From the NCBI RefSeq assembly GCF_000499845.2, contig NC_023758.2, forward strand, positions 16,940,088 through 17,004,087: a stretch of DNA of 64,000 bases, in the 5' to 3' direction. Shown piece after piece: positions 1 to 10,983 of this stretch. Source of the DNA: Phaseolus vulgaris. Its lineage: Eukaryota > Streptophyta > Magnoliopsida > Fabales > Fabaceae. A model generated the notes under the pieces. The model saw only the letters and a list, made by a program, of their open reading frames with translations, searched no databases and was not told the origin of the DNA. The position numbers were made by a program, and so were the translations under genes. Numbering within the stretch: position 1 is the stretch's first letter; every line of letters starts with the position of its first letter.

Positions 1-784
1 GGAAAAGAACAAACCGAACAGAATTGAACTTCAAAACAAAAGAACCGAACAGAATTTAAAAACTAAACAGAAAATAGGTGCTGGAAAATTAAAGGAACCG
101 AAACAAAAACAACTCAAAACTCAAGGCAATAAGAACAAATTGAAGAAGAAGAAAGGAAGGAGAAGAGAATGCTCATGAAGATGGAGGAATGGTTGGATGA
201 TCACGCCACTAGAAGAATGGATGCTCCTAGATGAGTGTGGAAGCCGCCACTTGAGGAAACCATGGTCCTTCAAGATAAGACTAGAGAAGAAGCTCAAAGC
301 TCTCCAAATGCTCACTCCAATTTTGAGTATAGTTTCTTTAGATAAAATTCAAATCTGAATTTTACAAAGGAAGCACCTCTATTTATAGCCTAAGGTGCTG
401 AAAAATAGGTGGGAAATTTCAAATAAACTCATTTGAAATTCCCACCAAAAACAAGTCACATGGGAGGTGTGACCTTTTTCTACTATGACACCTCCCAAAA
501 ACTACACCTACACCTATCTACTAATACACCCCCCTAAAGGTCCTATTTAAAACCTAAAAGATGCTATAACAAAAGAGGTTTCTAAGGTTTCCCTCTAAGC
601 ACCTTCAACTAAAGACACTACAAAAAGAGAAAATAAATGTCCTCTTGCTCCCAAGGCTTTGAACATGCTTCTTGTAATCCTTTGAGGTGGACTTTGACCT
701 CCATGGGCATCCTCCATTTGTGCCTCCACCTCTTCTTGAGCTTGATGAGTGGCCTCCATGTTCTCTTGGGCTTGATCTCCATCA
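1..784 (-). repeat. 3' LTR of element A (partial)
   Basis: Matches 6770-7553 base for base as far as I can read. It ends at 784 with the CA of the TG...CA LTR termini (plus-strand view). About 193 bases of this LTR lie left of the window, judged from the full copy of 977 bp. Bases 595-784 also encode the C-terminus of the polyprotein. Confidence 0.95.
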
Positions 785-3700
785 TACTCCCCGAGTTGGA
801 GAGAATTCGACCACGAATTCTGGAGACCTACAGAAAAAGGAGTTAGATCGCTGACATTAAAAGTATGACTACCTAAGAATGTATCAGGCATATCTAACTC
901 ATAAGCATTGTCATTAATCCTCTTGAGGACTTGGAAAGGTCCATCCCCTCGAGGCATTAGTTTGGACTTCCTTTGAGTAGGAAAACGATCCTTCCTCAAG
1001 TGAAGCCAAACCCAATCGCCCTCATCAAACAACAATGCTTTTCTCCTCTTATTGGCAAGTTCAGCATACTTGCCAACCTTCTTCTCAATTCTCTTCTTGA
1101 TGTCTTTATGCAAAGTTTTCACAAAAGAAGCCTTTTCATCCCCATCTTTGCACAAGACATCGTCAAGAAGGGGAATAGGAAGAAGATCAAGAGGTGTTAG
1201 GGGATTAAACCCATAGACCACCTCAAAAGGAGAATGGGAGGTGGTAGAATTTACTACTCGGTTATATGCAAACTCAACATGGGGTAGTAAATTCTCCCAC
1301 ACTCTAGGATTCCCCGAAATAAAGCATCTCAATAGTTGTCCCAAAGTTCTATTTACCACCTCGGTTTGACCATCGGTTTGTGGGTGGCAAGTGGTAGAAA
1401 ATAAAAGCTTAGTTCCAAGCTTGCCCCACAAGGTCTTCCAAAAGTGACTCAAGAACTTAGGATCTCTATCGGACACTATAGACCTAGGAATCCCATGCAA
1501 GCGAAACACTTCTTGGAAGAAGAGGTTTGCAATGTGGCATGCATCATCCACTTTGTGGCAAGGAATAAAGTGAGCCATTTTTGAAAAACGATCCACTACC
1601 ACAAAAATTGAGTCCTTTCCCTTTGATGTCTTGGGTAAGCCTAAGATGAAATCCATAGATATATCTACCCAAGGCATTGAAGGGATAGGAAGAGGAGTAT
1701 AAAGACCATGGGGATGCATTTTAGATTTAGCTTTGCGGCAAGCTATGCATTTATCACACAAACTATGAACATGTTTATGCATATGAGGCCAAAAGAAATG
1801 TTCATGCAACACATCCAAAGTTTTAGCAACCCCAAAATGTCCCATTAAGCCCCCCTCATGAGCTTCTCTAACAAGAGATAATCTAATAGAGCATTGGGGA
1901 ACACAAAGACGTTTTCCTTTAAAAAGAAAGCCATCTTGAATAAAAAAATCTTTGTGTCCTCCCTTAAGACACTCTTGATAGAGGAGAGAAAAATCAAGGT
2001 CATCATGATAAAGTTCCTTAATGTGATCAAAACCAAGATATTGAGAGGTTAAAAGATTTAGCAAGGTGTATCTTCTAGAAAGAGCATCCGCCACAATATT
2101 TATTTTGCCTTGCTTGTGTTTGATCACATAAGGAAATTGCTCAATGAATTCCACCCACTTAGCATGCCTCTTGTTAAGTTTGTTTTGGCTTTTCAAATAT
2201 TTAAGAGATTCATGATCACTATGTATCACAAACTCTTTGGGAAAAAGATAGTGTTGCCAAGTAAACAAAGCCCTAACAAGTGCATATAATTCCTTATCAT
2301 AGGTGGAATAGTTGAGATGACTTCCCTTCAATTTCTCACTAAAATAGGCTATGGGGTGGCCCTCTTGAAGGAGAACAGCCCCAATACCTATGCTTGAAGC
2401 ATCACACTCAATCTCAAATGTCTTAGTGAAATTAGGAAGGGCCAAGATGGGAGCATTAGTCAATTTTTCTTTCAAAGTATCAAAAGCATTTTGTTGTGCT
2501 TCTCCCCAATGAAAGACCACATCCTTTTTCACTATGTCATTGAGTGGTGCGGCAATGGTACCAAAGTTTGGGACAAATCTTCTATAGAAAGAAGCAAGCC
2601 CATGAAAACTTCGGACCTCATTCAAAGATTTCGGTGTAGGCCACTTTTGAATGGCCACCACCTTGGTTTTGTCCACATGGACCCCTTTACAACTCACAAC
2701 AAACCCTAGGAATTCTATATGATCAAGAGCAAACATACATTTAGCAAGGTTAGCATACAAATGTTCCTTCCTAAGGGTTTCCAAAACTTGCCTAACATGC
2801 AACCTATGGTCATTCAAAGATAAGCTATAAATGAGAATGTCATCAAAGTAAACCACAACAAACTTACCAATGAAAGGTCTAAGAACATGATGCATGAGGC
2901 GCATGAAGGTACTTGGTGCATTAGTTAAACCAAAAGGCATAACTAACCACTCATATAAACCAAAGTTGGTCTTAAAAGCCGTCTTCCATTCATCACCCGG
3001 TTTGATACGGATTTGATTGTAGCCGCTTTTAAGATCAATCTTTGAAAAGATTTTTGAACCATGTAATTCATCCAACAAATCATCTAATCTAGGTATGGGA
3101 TGCCTATACTTAATGGTTATGTTATTTATGGCCCTACAATCCGAACACATTCGCCATGTGCCATCCTTTTTTGGCACTAAGATGATAGGCATAGCACAAG
3201 GACTCATGCTATCTTGCACCCACCCTTTTTCAATCAAAGCCTCAACTTGTTGGCGAATTTCCTTGGTTTCACTTGGATTGGTCCTATATGCGGGACGATT
3301 TGGTAAAGAAGAGCCCGGTATCAAATCAATTTGGTGCTCAATCCCTCTCAAAGGTGGAAGGCCATTTGGAGGATCTTGAAACACATCTTTGAACTCTTCT
3401 ACCAAATTTTCCAAGCAATGAGGACTATCAACAAGTGTTTCTATGCTAAGAGTTCTAGGGATGGCTAAAAAAAGAGGATGATGAGCCACTATTTCCCTTT
3501 CAATGTCACGCCTAGACACAAGGAGTGTAGGCTTAGAACTCTTATCTTTTTTATCTTTTTTATCTTTTTCACTCTCCCTCTTTTTCTTCATGATAACTTG
3601 GTCCTCATGGACTTCTCTTGGAGAGAGAGATTTTAAAGTAACCTTGTGACCATGGAATTCAAAAGATAATTTGTTGGTAAAGTCATCATGTAAAACTTTT

Positions 3701-5232
3701 CTATCAAATTGCCAAGGCCTTCCCAAAAGAACATGAGTGGCTTCCATGGGCACAACATCACATAATACCTCATCTTTGTATTTTCCAATGGAGAAATGGA
3801 TGAGGACTTGTTTATTAACAATTATTTCTCCTACTTCACTAAGCCATTGTAATTTGTAGGGCTTTGTATGAGAGATAGTAGGCAATCCAAGCTTATCTAC
3901 TACTCTTGTACTAGCCACATTTGCACAACTACCCCCATCCACTATCAAGGAACAAATGTTGTTTTGAATAAGACATCTTGTATGGAAAATATTTTCCCTT
4001 TGACTTTCATCAAAAGGTTGTGAAACTTGTCCAAGAAGTCTTCTCACAACTAACAAGTCCCCTTCAAGTGGACATTCACTCTCTTCCTCACTAGATGCAT
4101 GAGAATGCAATGAATGCTTTGAAGAATCCGAATCATGCTCACTAACTACAATGCCCTCATGCATGTACATACTTCGTTTTGAAGGACAATTTGCAGCAAT
4201 ATGACCATAACCCATACATTTAAAGCATTTAGTGTTAGATGTTCTAGTGGGAGACTTAGGTCTAGATGTTGATGGCTTAGATTCCTTGGGTTTGAAAGAA
4301 GAATCTTTGGAAGGATGTTTTGAAAAAGAAGTTTTGTTTCTCCAAGACTTGGAGTAGTATCCATTATTGGAAGCATTTTTAAAAGAGTTTTTCTTAGCAA
4401 GTTGGGCTTCCACCTTCATTGCAAGATGAACTAAAGAGCCCAATGATGAATACTCTTGTAACTCAACAATGTCTTGGATATCCTTCCTAAGACCACTCAC
4501 AAACCTAGCAACCATGGCTTCTTCACTTTCTTCTAATTCAATTTTAAGCATAAGCGTCTCAAGCTCCTTATAATATTCATCCACATTTAGCGTGCCTTGT
4601 TGAAACCGTTGGAGTCTCAACATGAGGTCTTTCCTAAAATGTGGGGGCACAAACCTAGCGCGCATATGATCCTTTAAAGAGTTCCAAGAGTCCACGGGAG
4701 GACCCTTGTGATAGATAATGTCCTTTACAATCCCATGCCACCATTTCATGGCATAATCACTAAACTCTAGGGTGGCTAGCTTGAGCTTATGCTCATCTTG
4801 GATCTCATGGATCTCAAAAATTTGTTCACACTTAGCCTCCCAATCTAAATACACATTTGGATCACTAGAACCATTAAAACAAGGTAGTTTGACCGAAGGA
4901 AGCTTGGACTTTGCATCATGGTAGAAGCCATTGCCGTAGTGAATTCTTTCCCCTTGGTGATGATGTCTTTGTCCATGGACTTGGGGTGGAGGTCTCCTTC
5001 TCCTATGCTCATCTTCACGGCCAACATCATTTGAAGAAGCTCTTGAAGATGGTCTATGAGAATGATGTCCATCATGGATAGAAGGAGATGGTCTAGTTTG
5101 TTTGACCTCCATCTTTTGCAATTTCTCTTCCAACCTTCTAATTGTTTTTTGAGCTTCATGTAATTCACCAAGAATTGAAGCTTTGGAAGGAGAATTCTGC
5201 TTGGAGGATGCATCACTTGAAGATCCAGCCAT
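595..5232 (-). CDS. Gag-Pol polyprotein of element A, intact frame of 1545 residues
   Basis: Single uninterrupted frame from ATG at 5232. In order: Gag with a capsid-type region (about residues 115-280); one CCHC zinc knuckle (about 336-349); aspartic protease with D-G-G-S near 432; reverse transcriptase with YFDD near 795-798; RNase H (about 900-1030, starting at an ECDAS motif); integrase with an HHCC zinc domain, then a D,D,E core including [11 protein letters not shown] and SDRDPKF. No chromodomain follows. The tail crosses into the 3' LTR and ends about 63 codons past its border, with an ITRS-containing basic stretch near the end. Gag and Pol share one frame, so proteolysis rather than frameshifting would separate them. 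All visible catalytic motifs are present, so it could be functional; expression is not shown. Confidence 0.93.
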   Translation of the reverse strand: MAGSSSDASSKQNSPSKASILGELHEAQKTIRRLEEKLQKMEVKQTRPSPSIHDGHHSHRPSSRASSNDVGREDEHRRRRPPPQVHGQRHHHQGERIHYGNGFYHDAKSKLPSVKLPCFNGSSDPNVYLDWEAKCEQIFEIHEIQDEHKLKLATLEFSDYAMKWWHGIVKDIIYHKGPPVDSWNSLKDHMRARFVPPHFRKDLMLRLQRFQQGTLNVDEYYKELETLMLKIELEESEEAMVARFVSGLRKDIQDIVELQEYSSLGSLVHLAMKVEAQLAKKNSFKNASNNGYYSKSWRNKTSFSKHPSKDSSFKPKESKPSTSRPKSPTRTSNTKCFKCMGYGHIAANCPSKRSMYMHEGIVVSEHDSDSSKHSLHSHASSEEESECPLEGDLLVVRRLLGQVSQPFDESQRENIFHTRCLIQNNICSLIVDGGSCANVASTRVVDKLGLPTISHTKPYKLQWLSEVGEIIVNKQVLIHFSIGKYKDEVLCDVVPMEATHVLLGRPWQFDRKVLHDDFTNKLSFEFHGHKVTLKSLSPREVHEDQVIMKKKRESEKDKKDKKDKSSKPTLLVSRRDIEREIVAHHPLFLAIPRTLSIETLVDSPHCLENLVEEFKDVFQDPPNGLPPLRGIEHQIDLIPGSSLPNRPAYRTNPSETKEIRQQVEALIEKGWVQDSMSPCAMPIILVPKKDGTWRMCSDCRAINNITIKYRHPIPRLDDLLDELHGSKIFSKIDLKSGYNQIRIKPGDEWKTAFKTNFGLYEWLVMPFGLTNAPSTFMRLMHHVLRPFIGKFVVVYFDDILIYSLSLNDHRLHVRQVLETLRKEHLYANLAKCMFALDHIEFLGFVVSCKGVHVDKTKVVAIQKWPTPKSLNEVRSFHGLASFYRRFVPNFGTIAAPLNDIVKKDVVFHWGEAQQNAFDTLKEKLTNAPILALPNFTKTFEIECDASSIGIGAVLLQEGHPIAYFSEKLKGSHLNYSTYDKELYALVRALFTWQHYLFPKEFVIHSDHESLKYLKSQNKLNKRHAKWVEFIEQFPYVIKHKQGKINIVADALSRRYTLLNLLTSQYLGFDHIKELYHDDLDFSLLYQECLKGGHKDFFIQDGFLFKGKRLCVPQCSIRLSLVREAHEGGLMGHFGVAKTLDVLHEHFFWPHMHKHVHSLCDKCIACRKAKSKMHPHGLYTPLPIPSMPWVDISMDFILGLPKTSKGKDSIFVVVDRFSKMAHFIPCHKVDDACHIANLFFQEVFRLHGIPRSIVSDRDPKFLSHFWKTLWGKLGTKLLFSTTCHPQTDGQTEVVNRTLGQLLRCFISGNPRVWENLLPHVEFAYNRVVNSTTSHSPFEVVYGFNPLTPLDLLPIPLLDDVLCKDGDEKASFVKTLHKDIKKRIEKKVGKYAELANKRRKALLFDEGDWVWLHLRKDRFPTQRKSKLMPRGDGPFQVLKRINDNAYELDMPDTFLGSHTFNVSDLTPFSVGLQNSWSNSLQLGEYDGDQAQENMEATHQAQEEVEAQMEDAHGGQSPPQRITRSMFKALGARGHLFSLFVVSLVEGA
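785..795 (-). other. Polypurine tract of element A
   Basis: On the minus strand, the purine-rich run ctcggggagta lies directly against the start of the 3' LTR, the position from which plus-strand DNA synthesis is primed in LTR elements. Element C has the same tract at 16477-16487. Confidence 0.75.
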
Positions 5233-6576
5233 TTGTAATTAAAAAACAGCAAACACACAAAACAGCAAACAAGTTAAAAATTAGCAAAAACAGTGAGCTT
5301 TCCAATTGAAACTGCCGAAGTGAATTTAAGGCTGAAAAGATATCACTCTCAAAGAAATAATGTTCTTGCACCAATCTGATCTTGAGGCCTTGGAATCCTC
5401 AAATGAAATATGTCAAAGCAAGCACACCAATCTTAAGAGCAAACCACCACAAAACCAATGAAACAATAAAGACAAACAAGAAAAGGTATAAGCAAGGAAA
5501 GGTAATTGCAAAAGGAAAACTATGTGTAAGACAAACTCAAAGAGTAAGAATGAAAGACAATCAAGAAAATAAAGAACTCAATGAGAAAAGTAGGCACACA
5601 AAAGAATACCTAAGGAAAAGCACTAGAGTAGATGAAGAAAACAAAAAAAATTTAGCTACTGGAATTTTTTTTTTAATGCAAACTGTGTTTGATATTCACT
5701 GATTTAACTGGAACGTTGTAGAGCGAACTGGATTATGAAATTTATACCACAGAAACTTCAAGATGTTAACTCAAAAATGGCACTGGAATCAATTAAAAAC
5801 AGTAAGCCAATTGAGAGAAATAAATTTTTTAAAATCACTGCCAGATTACCGTATTTTTTTCGGCAGGAATGTACACTTTTTTTATTTTATTTATCATTTT
5901 TTGTGTACTTCATATTTTTGAATGATTCTTTTTTCTATTCTTTTCTAACACTTTCAATATCTCAAATCCAGAATTTCAGAATTTTAAAGTACGTAAATCA
6001 ATTGCAATAAGGAAAAACAGTAAGCACTTTTTTCAGAAACAGAGGAATCCTAATAGGAATAAAAAAACAGGATGATGAACTAGCAAAGACATAATAGAAA
6101 ATGATGTATTGGAACTTGTATAGGTCTAGAATACAAGTATGAACTCAATGCTAAAAAGAAAATGCTCAAAGGATCAACATCAATTCAGAAAAAATATATG
6201 ACACCAAAGCAAGAAACAATCAAAACAATAAAAGTACTACTAGAAGTAATGACATATATGGAATAACATGACTAAGACAAAACTTAACAAGATTCAAAAA
6301 TTAAAAGACACAACACAAATTGTAACAAGTGGAAGGAAGCTTAAGGTAAACTCTAGGAAGGATAATGCCATTCCAAAAGAGCAACCATACTCATAAGAAT
6401 TATGAGTGCCATAAACCTTTCCACAAACACTTGGAGCAAAAGAAAAACAGCAAGAATACTCAATTAAAATTCTAAAACAGAAACTTAAATTGCAAGAAAA
6501 ATTAAAGAGCTCTTGAAATAAAGTGCACACAACTCAACAATTAAACAAGAATGAACCTAAGACTCATGATACCACA
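5233..6576 (-). other. 5' leader of element A
   Basis: About 1.34 kb between primer binding site and Gag start. It is A-rich on the plus strand and holds no long frame. It aligns with the leader of element C (20918-22161) with many small indels, so it evolves faster than the coding part. Short ORFs here look like chance frames. Confidence 0.75.
6563..6574 (-). other. Primer binding site of element A
   Basis: Minus strand reads tggtatcatgag, two bases inside the 5' LTR. It resembles the TGGTATCAGAGC site complementary to the initiator methionine tRNA 3' end, commonly used by plant LTR elements, and matches its first eight bases. Confidence 0.8.
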
Positions 6577-7553
6577 TGATGTGATTCCAATAGCCACATA
6601 GAACAAGATTCTTGACACTTTGAGGAATCACCTTGAGCTGGAAAATGTAGAGGCACTTTCTTAGAAGTTGGATCATAGTTCTAAGATCAAGAACTCACCA
6701 AAACAAGTACCAAATCCCAAACTCATTTGGATGAACCAAATATTGTCAAATTGAATCAACAAAGGAGAAGGAAAAGAACAAACCGAACAGAATTGAACTT
6801 CAAAACAAAAGAACCGAACAGAATTTAAAAACTAAACAGAAAATAGGTGCTGGAAAATTAAAGGAACCGAAACAAAAACAACTCAAAACTCAAGGCAATA
6901 AGAACAAATTGAAGAAGAAGAAAGGAAGGAGAAGAGAATGCTCATGAAGATGGAGGAATGGTTGGATGATCACGCCACTAGAAGAATGGATGCTCCTAGA
7001 TGAGTGTGGAAGCCGCCACTTGAGGAAACCATGGTCCTTCAAGATAAGACTAGAGAAGAAGCTCAAAGCTCTCCAAATGCTCACTCCAATTTTGAGTATA
7101 GTTTCTTTAGATAAAATTCAAATCTGAATTTTACAAAGGAAGCACCTCTATTTATAGCCTAAGGTGCTGAAAAATAGGTGGGAAATTTCAAATAAACTCA
7201 TTTGAAATTCCCACCAAAAACAAGTCACATGGGAGGTGTGACCTTTTTCTACTATGACACCTCCCAAAAACTACACCTACACCTATCTACTAATACACCC
7301 CCCTAAAGGTCCTATTTAAAACCTAAAAGATGCTATAACAAAAGAGGTTTCTAAGGTTTCCCTCTAAGCACCTTCAACTAAAGACACTACAAAAAGAGAA
7401 AATAAATGTCCTCTTGCTCCCAAGGCTTTGAACATGCTTCTTGTAATCCTTTGAGGTGGACTTTGACCTCCATGGGCATCCTCCATTTGTGCCTCCACCT
7501 CTTCTTGAGCTTGATGAGTGGCCTCCATGTTCTCTTGGGCTTGATCTCCATCA
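6577..7553 (-). repeat. 5' LTR of element A (977 bp)
   Basis: Complete LTR with TG/CA ends (TGATGTGA at the left, CTCCATCA at the right in plus view). It carries a TATA box at 7149-7157 and two inverted repeats just upstream of it on the minus strand (7177-7215 and 7230-7265). U3 is about 400 bp. Confidence 0.93.
7149..7157 (-). promoter_or_regulatory. TATA box in 5' LTR of element A
   Basis: The minus strand reads ctataaata in the middle of the LTR, about 400 bases from its outer end. That is the expected place for the genomic RNA promoter. The 3' LTR has the same box at 380-388. Confidence 0.75.
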
Positions 7554-8666
7554 ACGTGTCTAGCACGTGACTATGTGGGGCGTGCTCAGCAGAATACGTG
7601 GACAAGAGAAAGATGAACAGTTCAGAAGTGAGCATAGTCGCCGATTCGTGGAACCGGCGTTCTATAGTAAACATGGTTGGTTGTCGCCGGGGTTGTGTGT
7701 CATCGACACGGTAGATAATGATAGATCAGGTGGTTTGACATCGCCACAAGGAGCACATCGCCGAATCTCCCAGTAAGCTTAGTTAAAGCTGTAGGAGGCT
7801 CAGAAGAGTGAGTTCAAGCGTGTAAGTTCAGTAAGACGATTGTTGCGCCAGCATAGGGCGTGAAGGTCGTGTGGGTTGAAGGGAACAGCTTGCCCATCAA
7901 CGACAGGATTCCCAGAGTGGACATTCTTTTGGTGGCAAGGTTTCCTCAACTAGAACATGCATGGCGTAGCAATAAGGAAGGTGCCACTTGCGACAAGCGA
8001 TATCACAGAGATTTTGCTGCATCCGATACTCCCCTTGTCAGGTGGTGTTCCAGAGCATATTACGTGCTAGATTACTCCTTGAGTAGGAGACTTAGCCGTG
8101 CGACTGGTTATTACACAGAAATAACGCTCAAGTTACCCCAACCTAGATGACGACAGTGTAGGGTTGGATGCTACCTGTTACCCCAACCCAGATGATGACA
8201 CGTGTAGGGTTGGATGCAATATGGAAATGACGCTCGAGTTATCCTAGCTCAGATGATGACACGTGTAGGGCTGGGTGCTACCTGCTACCCCAGCCTAGAT
8301 GGTGACACGTGCAGGGTTGGATGCGAGCCACGCATCCAAAGCGTAACTGCCTGGAGAGAGAAAAAACCTAGCTATAAAGGTAAACTTAACAGAATTTGCA
8401 GAGGTACATTTTCATTACGGCTCATTATTCTGGGTTGAGTGCACTTTAGTACGGTTCTACAGAGTATAGTTTTCTCTCAGTTTTTGGGTGTTCTTGTCAC
8501 TGACTTGAGCGTCAGAGCGCCACCGGCCGCAGAGGCACCACCTTGTGTTTTTTAGGTTCTCAGAGAGGCTATCTGTGGTGTGGACTTGAAGGACACGTGG
8601 TGTCAAGCTGGTGAGGGAGATCGTGACGAGGCAACGCTCTTGCGCCAAGGTCAACCGGCAGGATCA
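7554..8666 (+). repeat. 5' LTR of element B (lacks first 30 bases)
   Basis: Homologous to 26882-27977. It begins abruptly at ACGTGTCTAG against element A and ends GGATCA just before the primer binding site. Compared with the 3' LTR it has scattered substitutions, and it has lost one of four G-box motifs. Confidence 0.9.
8199..8379 (+). promoter_or_regulatory. G-box cluster and TATA box in LTR of element B
   Basis: CACGTG occurs at 8199-8204, 8260-8265 and 8306-8311, each in a repeated GATGRTGACACGTG setting, followed by TATAAAG at 8373-8379. The 3' LTR keeps four (27464, 27510, 27571 and 27617) before its TATAAAG at 27684. CACGTG is the known core bound by plant bZIP and bHLH factors. Its use as this element's promoter is inferred from position. 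Confidence 0.65.
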
Positions 8667-8668
8667 TC

Positions 8669-8686
8669 TGGCGCCCACCGTGGGGC
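8669..8686 (+). other. Primer binding site of element B
   Basis: TGGCGCCCACCGTGGGGC begins two bases after the LTR end. A site beginning TGGCGCC next to the 5' LTR is common in plant Tat and Athila elements. I do not assign the tRNA with confidence. Confidence 0.75.
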
Positions 8687-8829
8687 GTATAAAAGGTGAT
8701 TCCCAACCACAGTTCGAGTTTGTTGAAGTTTTGGTGTTTTCTGTTCGACTGCTTGCTGTCGCAGTCGGTTTTCGAAGTTTTCACCGTTCATTTGGAGATT
8801 CTTTGAGTTGCTGAGTTTGCTGAGAAAGG

Positions 8830-10959
8830 ATGAGGACAACGAGGTCCAGTTCAGTCGCGCCATCAACCGAGGAGGACACTGTGTCCATGACGCAGGAGAT
8901 GGAGATGATGAGGACGTTGCAGGAGAACGTAGCCGCATCGCGTTCTGAACAAGAAAGAATGCACGAGGCGCTGGTGGCCTCACAAGCTAGGAATGAAGAG
9001 CTCAACAGGATCAACGAAGAGCTGCGTAAAGCTCTTCAGGGACGGGAGGAGCGCGCGATTGGGGACAGATCTGCACCCCCATCCCCACCGCGTAGCTTTC
9101 CCATGCCTTTTTCTCAGGAGATCATGGACACGGTGGTCCCTGCAAATACAGTAGCGGTGAAAGCGTCTTTCACCGGGGTGGAGGACCGTGAGGCTCACCT
9201 AACGGCGTTTCACACTCAGATGATGCTCTCAGGGGGGTCAGACGCGGTCTACTGCAAGGTGTTCATGAGCACTCTCAGTGGAACAGCGCTGGACTGGTTC
9301 GTCAGTTAACCTACTGGCCACATTACCACGTTTCAGCAGTTTTCCAAGATGTTTGTTGAGCAGTATATCGTGAACAAGGCACCGCCATTAGTGTCTTACG
9401 ATCTATTCGACGTGAGGCAGTACCAAAGGGAGTCCTTGAAGGATTTCCTGAACAGATTCAGAGCTCAGATAGTCCGCTTGCCAGGAAAAGATGAAGAAAT
9501 GTTTGTACATGCCTTCAAAAAGGGCGTGTTGCCTGGTCCTTTTAGTGAGTCGCTTATCAAGAGTCACCCCGCCACGTTCGTTGAAATTCGGCGACGTGCC
9601 GTGGCTCACATCGCCGCTAAGAGCGAAGTCTCCAAGAAAAGGGGAAATGTGGCCCCAGCTAAGCCACGCGCTCAGACAAGGATCCAGCCGCAGAGGGTGA
9701 TGGAGGCGGCAGCGGGGAAGAGGGATCAAAGGATGCGTCATCCTTATGACCCAAAGAAGAGTAAGGGAAAGGGGCCGGGGCGGCCCAGAGAGGCTAATCG
9801 CCCGCCAAGGTATGAGTTCGTGATAGGGTTGGCTGATCTGATCGCCATCCCGAACATTGCTACCAGGCTCAAAGTGCCTGAGAAGACGACGAAAAAGGTG
9901 TTAGGACCAAAACCAGACGCGTGGTGTGAGTTCCACAAGAGCTTTGGCCACTTTATCAACTCGTGTTTGGCTTTGGGATACCAACTCGCCGAGTTGTTCA
10001 AATGTGGGTTCTTGAAGGATTACTTGCTGGAGAAGCAAGCGGGCCAATCATCAGGTTCCCAACCGGCGGGCAATGAGGGACAGCAGCACGAGGTACCCAT
10101 TCACGGCGAGATCCACACCATAGCTGGTGGATTCTCGGGTGGAGGGTGTACTGCGTCGCAGCGCAAGAAGTACGCAAGGTCTGTGATGTCAGTGGAAGTT
10201 TTTGAAGATCACTCACCCGACGTGGACATCACGTTCACCAAAGGAGACCTTAGGGACGTTGTGCCTCACGACAATGACCCTATTGTGATCTCGCTTGTTA
10301 CGGCGGGAAGGACTGTCCATCGGGTGCTGGTCGATCAAGGAAGCTCAGCAGATGTGATGTTTTGGCCGACTTTTGAAAAGCTACAATTATCCCCTGACTA
10401 GCTGAGGCCATTTGGGAGCTGCTTGTACGGTTTTGCCGGTGACCAAGTGGAGGTCAGGGGATATATTGAGTTAAGGACTACGTTCACAGATGGCTTGGCC
10501 TCACATACAAAGAAGATCAGGTATCTTGTCGTGAACGCTCCATCGGCATACAACATCCTATTGGGAAGGCCAACACTCAACAGGACAGGAGCTGTGCCTT
10601 CAACAAGGCACATGAAGGTCAAGCTACCATCTATGGAAGGGCTGATCATCACCATCTGTTCTGACCAAAAGGAGGCGAAGAAGTGCTATGAAAACAGCCT
10701 CAAGAACAAGAGATCTGTATGCCATGTAACCACAACGCCACCCCCTGGTGTGGAGCCCGAGCAGGAAAATCGGCGAGTTGTGGATACGGCGTTGGAGGTG
10801 GCCGTCGAGGGCGATGTGCCAATGGAGGATATCGAGGCAAGGTCTGAGAGCGCCGCTCGGGTGGAGGAAGAGAGAAGCTGCCCGGAGACCGCCAGGGAGT
10901 CAGGTATTGCGAGGGCGCTGATCGCCAGCGAAAAGAGGCCTCAGCCGGTGGAGGAGTGA
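8830..10959 (+). pseudogene. gag-protease region of element B, three in-frame stops
   Basis: Starts at ATG 8830 with a coiled-coil N-terminus (EELNRINEELRK), then the Tat-type Gag core (MPFSQEIMD, FTGVEDREAHLTAF). A CCHC-like knuckle (WCEFHKSFGHFINSC) lies near 9930-9965. The protease has VLVDQGSSADVMF near 10325-10360 and ILLGRPTLN near 10555. The frame stays the same across 8830-10959 but is cut by TAA at 9307, TAG at 10399 and TGA at 10957. The TAG stands where related proteins have Gln, which fits CAG to TAG. Gag would form the particle and the protease would cut the polyprotein; neither can be made whole here. Confidence 0.88.
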
Positions 10960-10983
10960 CTTGAGAAGAAGATCAACGACAGG

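Larger units (their letters stand above)
1..7553 (-). mobile_element. Element A: CRM-like Ty3/gypsy retrotransposon, young, left end cut by window
   Basis: Minus-strand LTR element: 5' LTR at 6577-7553, primer binding site at 6563-6574, one Gag-Pol frame at 5232-595, polypurine tract at 785-795, and a 3' LTR from 784 to beyond the window edge. The LTRs share 784 bases at a constant offset of 6769, with no mismatch seen by eye. CRM assignment rests on the integrase core, a tRNA-Met-like primer site, no chromodomain, and a Pol frame that runs into the 3' LTR, as known in CRM elements. The clade is inferred; the Ty3/gypsy class is certain. The right flank begins ACGTG inside the LTR of element B, so A is a nested insertion. 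Confidence 0.93.

Noticed and set aside
121..315. 64-codon frame in the LTR of element A, repeated at 6890-7084
   Set aside because: It is identical in both copies because the LTRs are identical. No start context or family; it overlaps the U3/R region on the same strand as the element and looks like chance.
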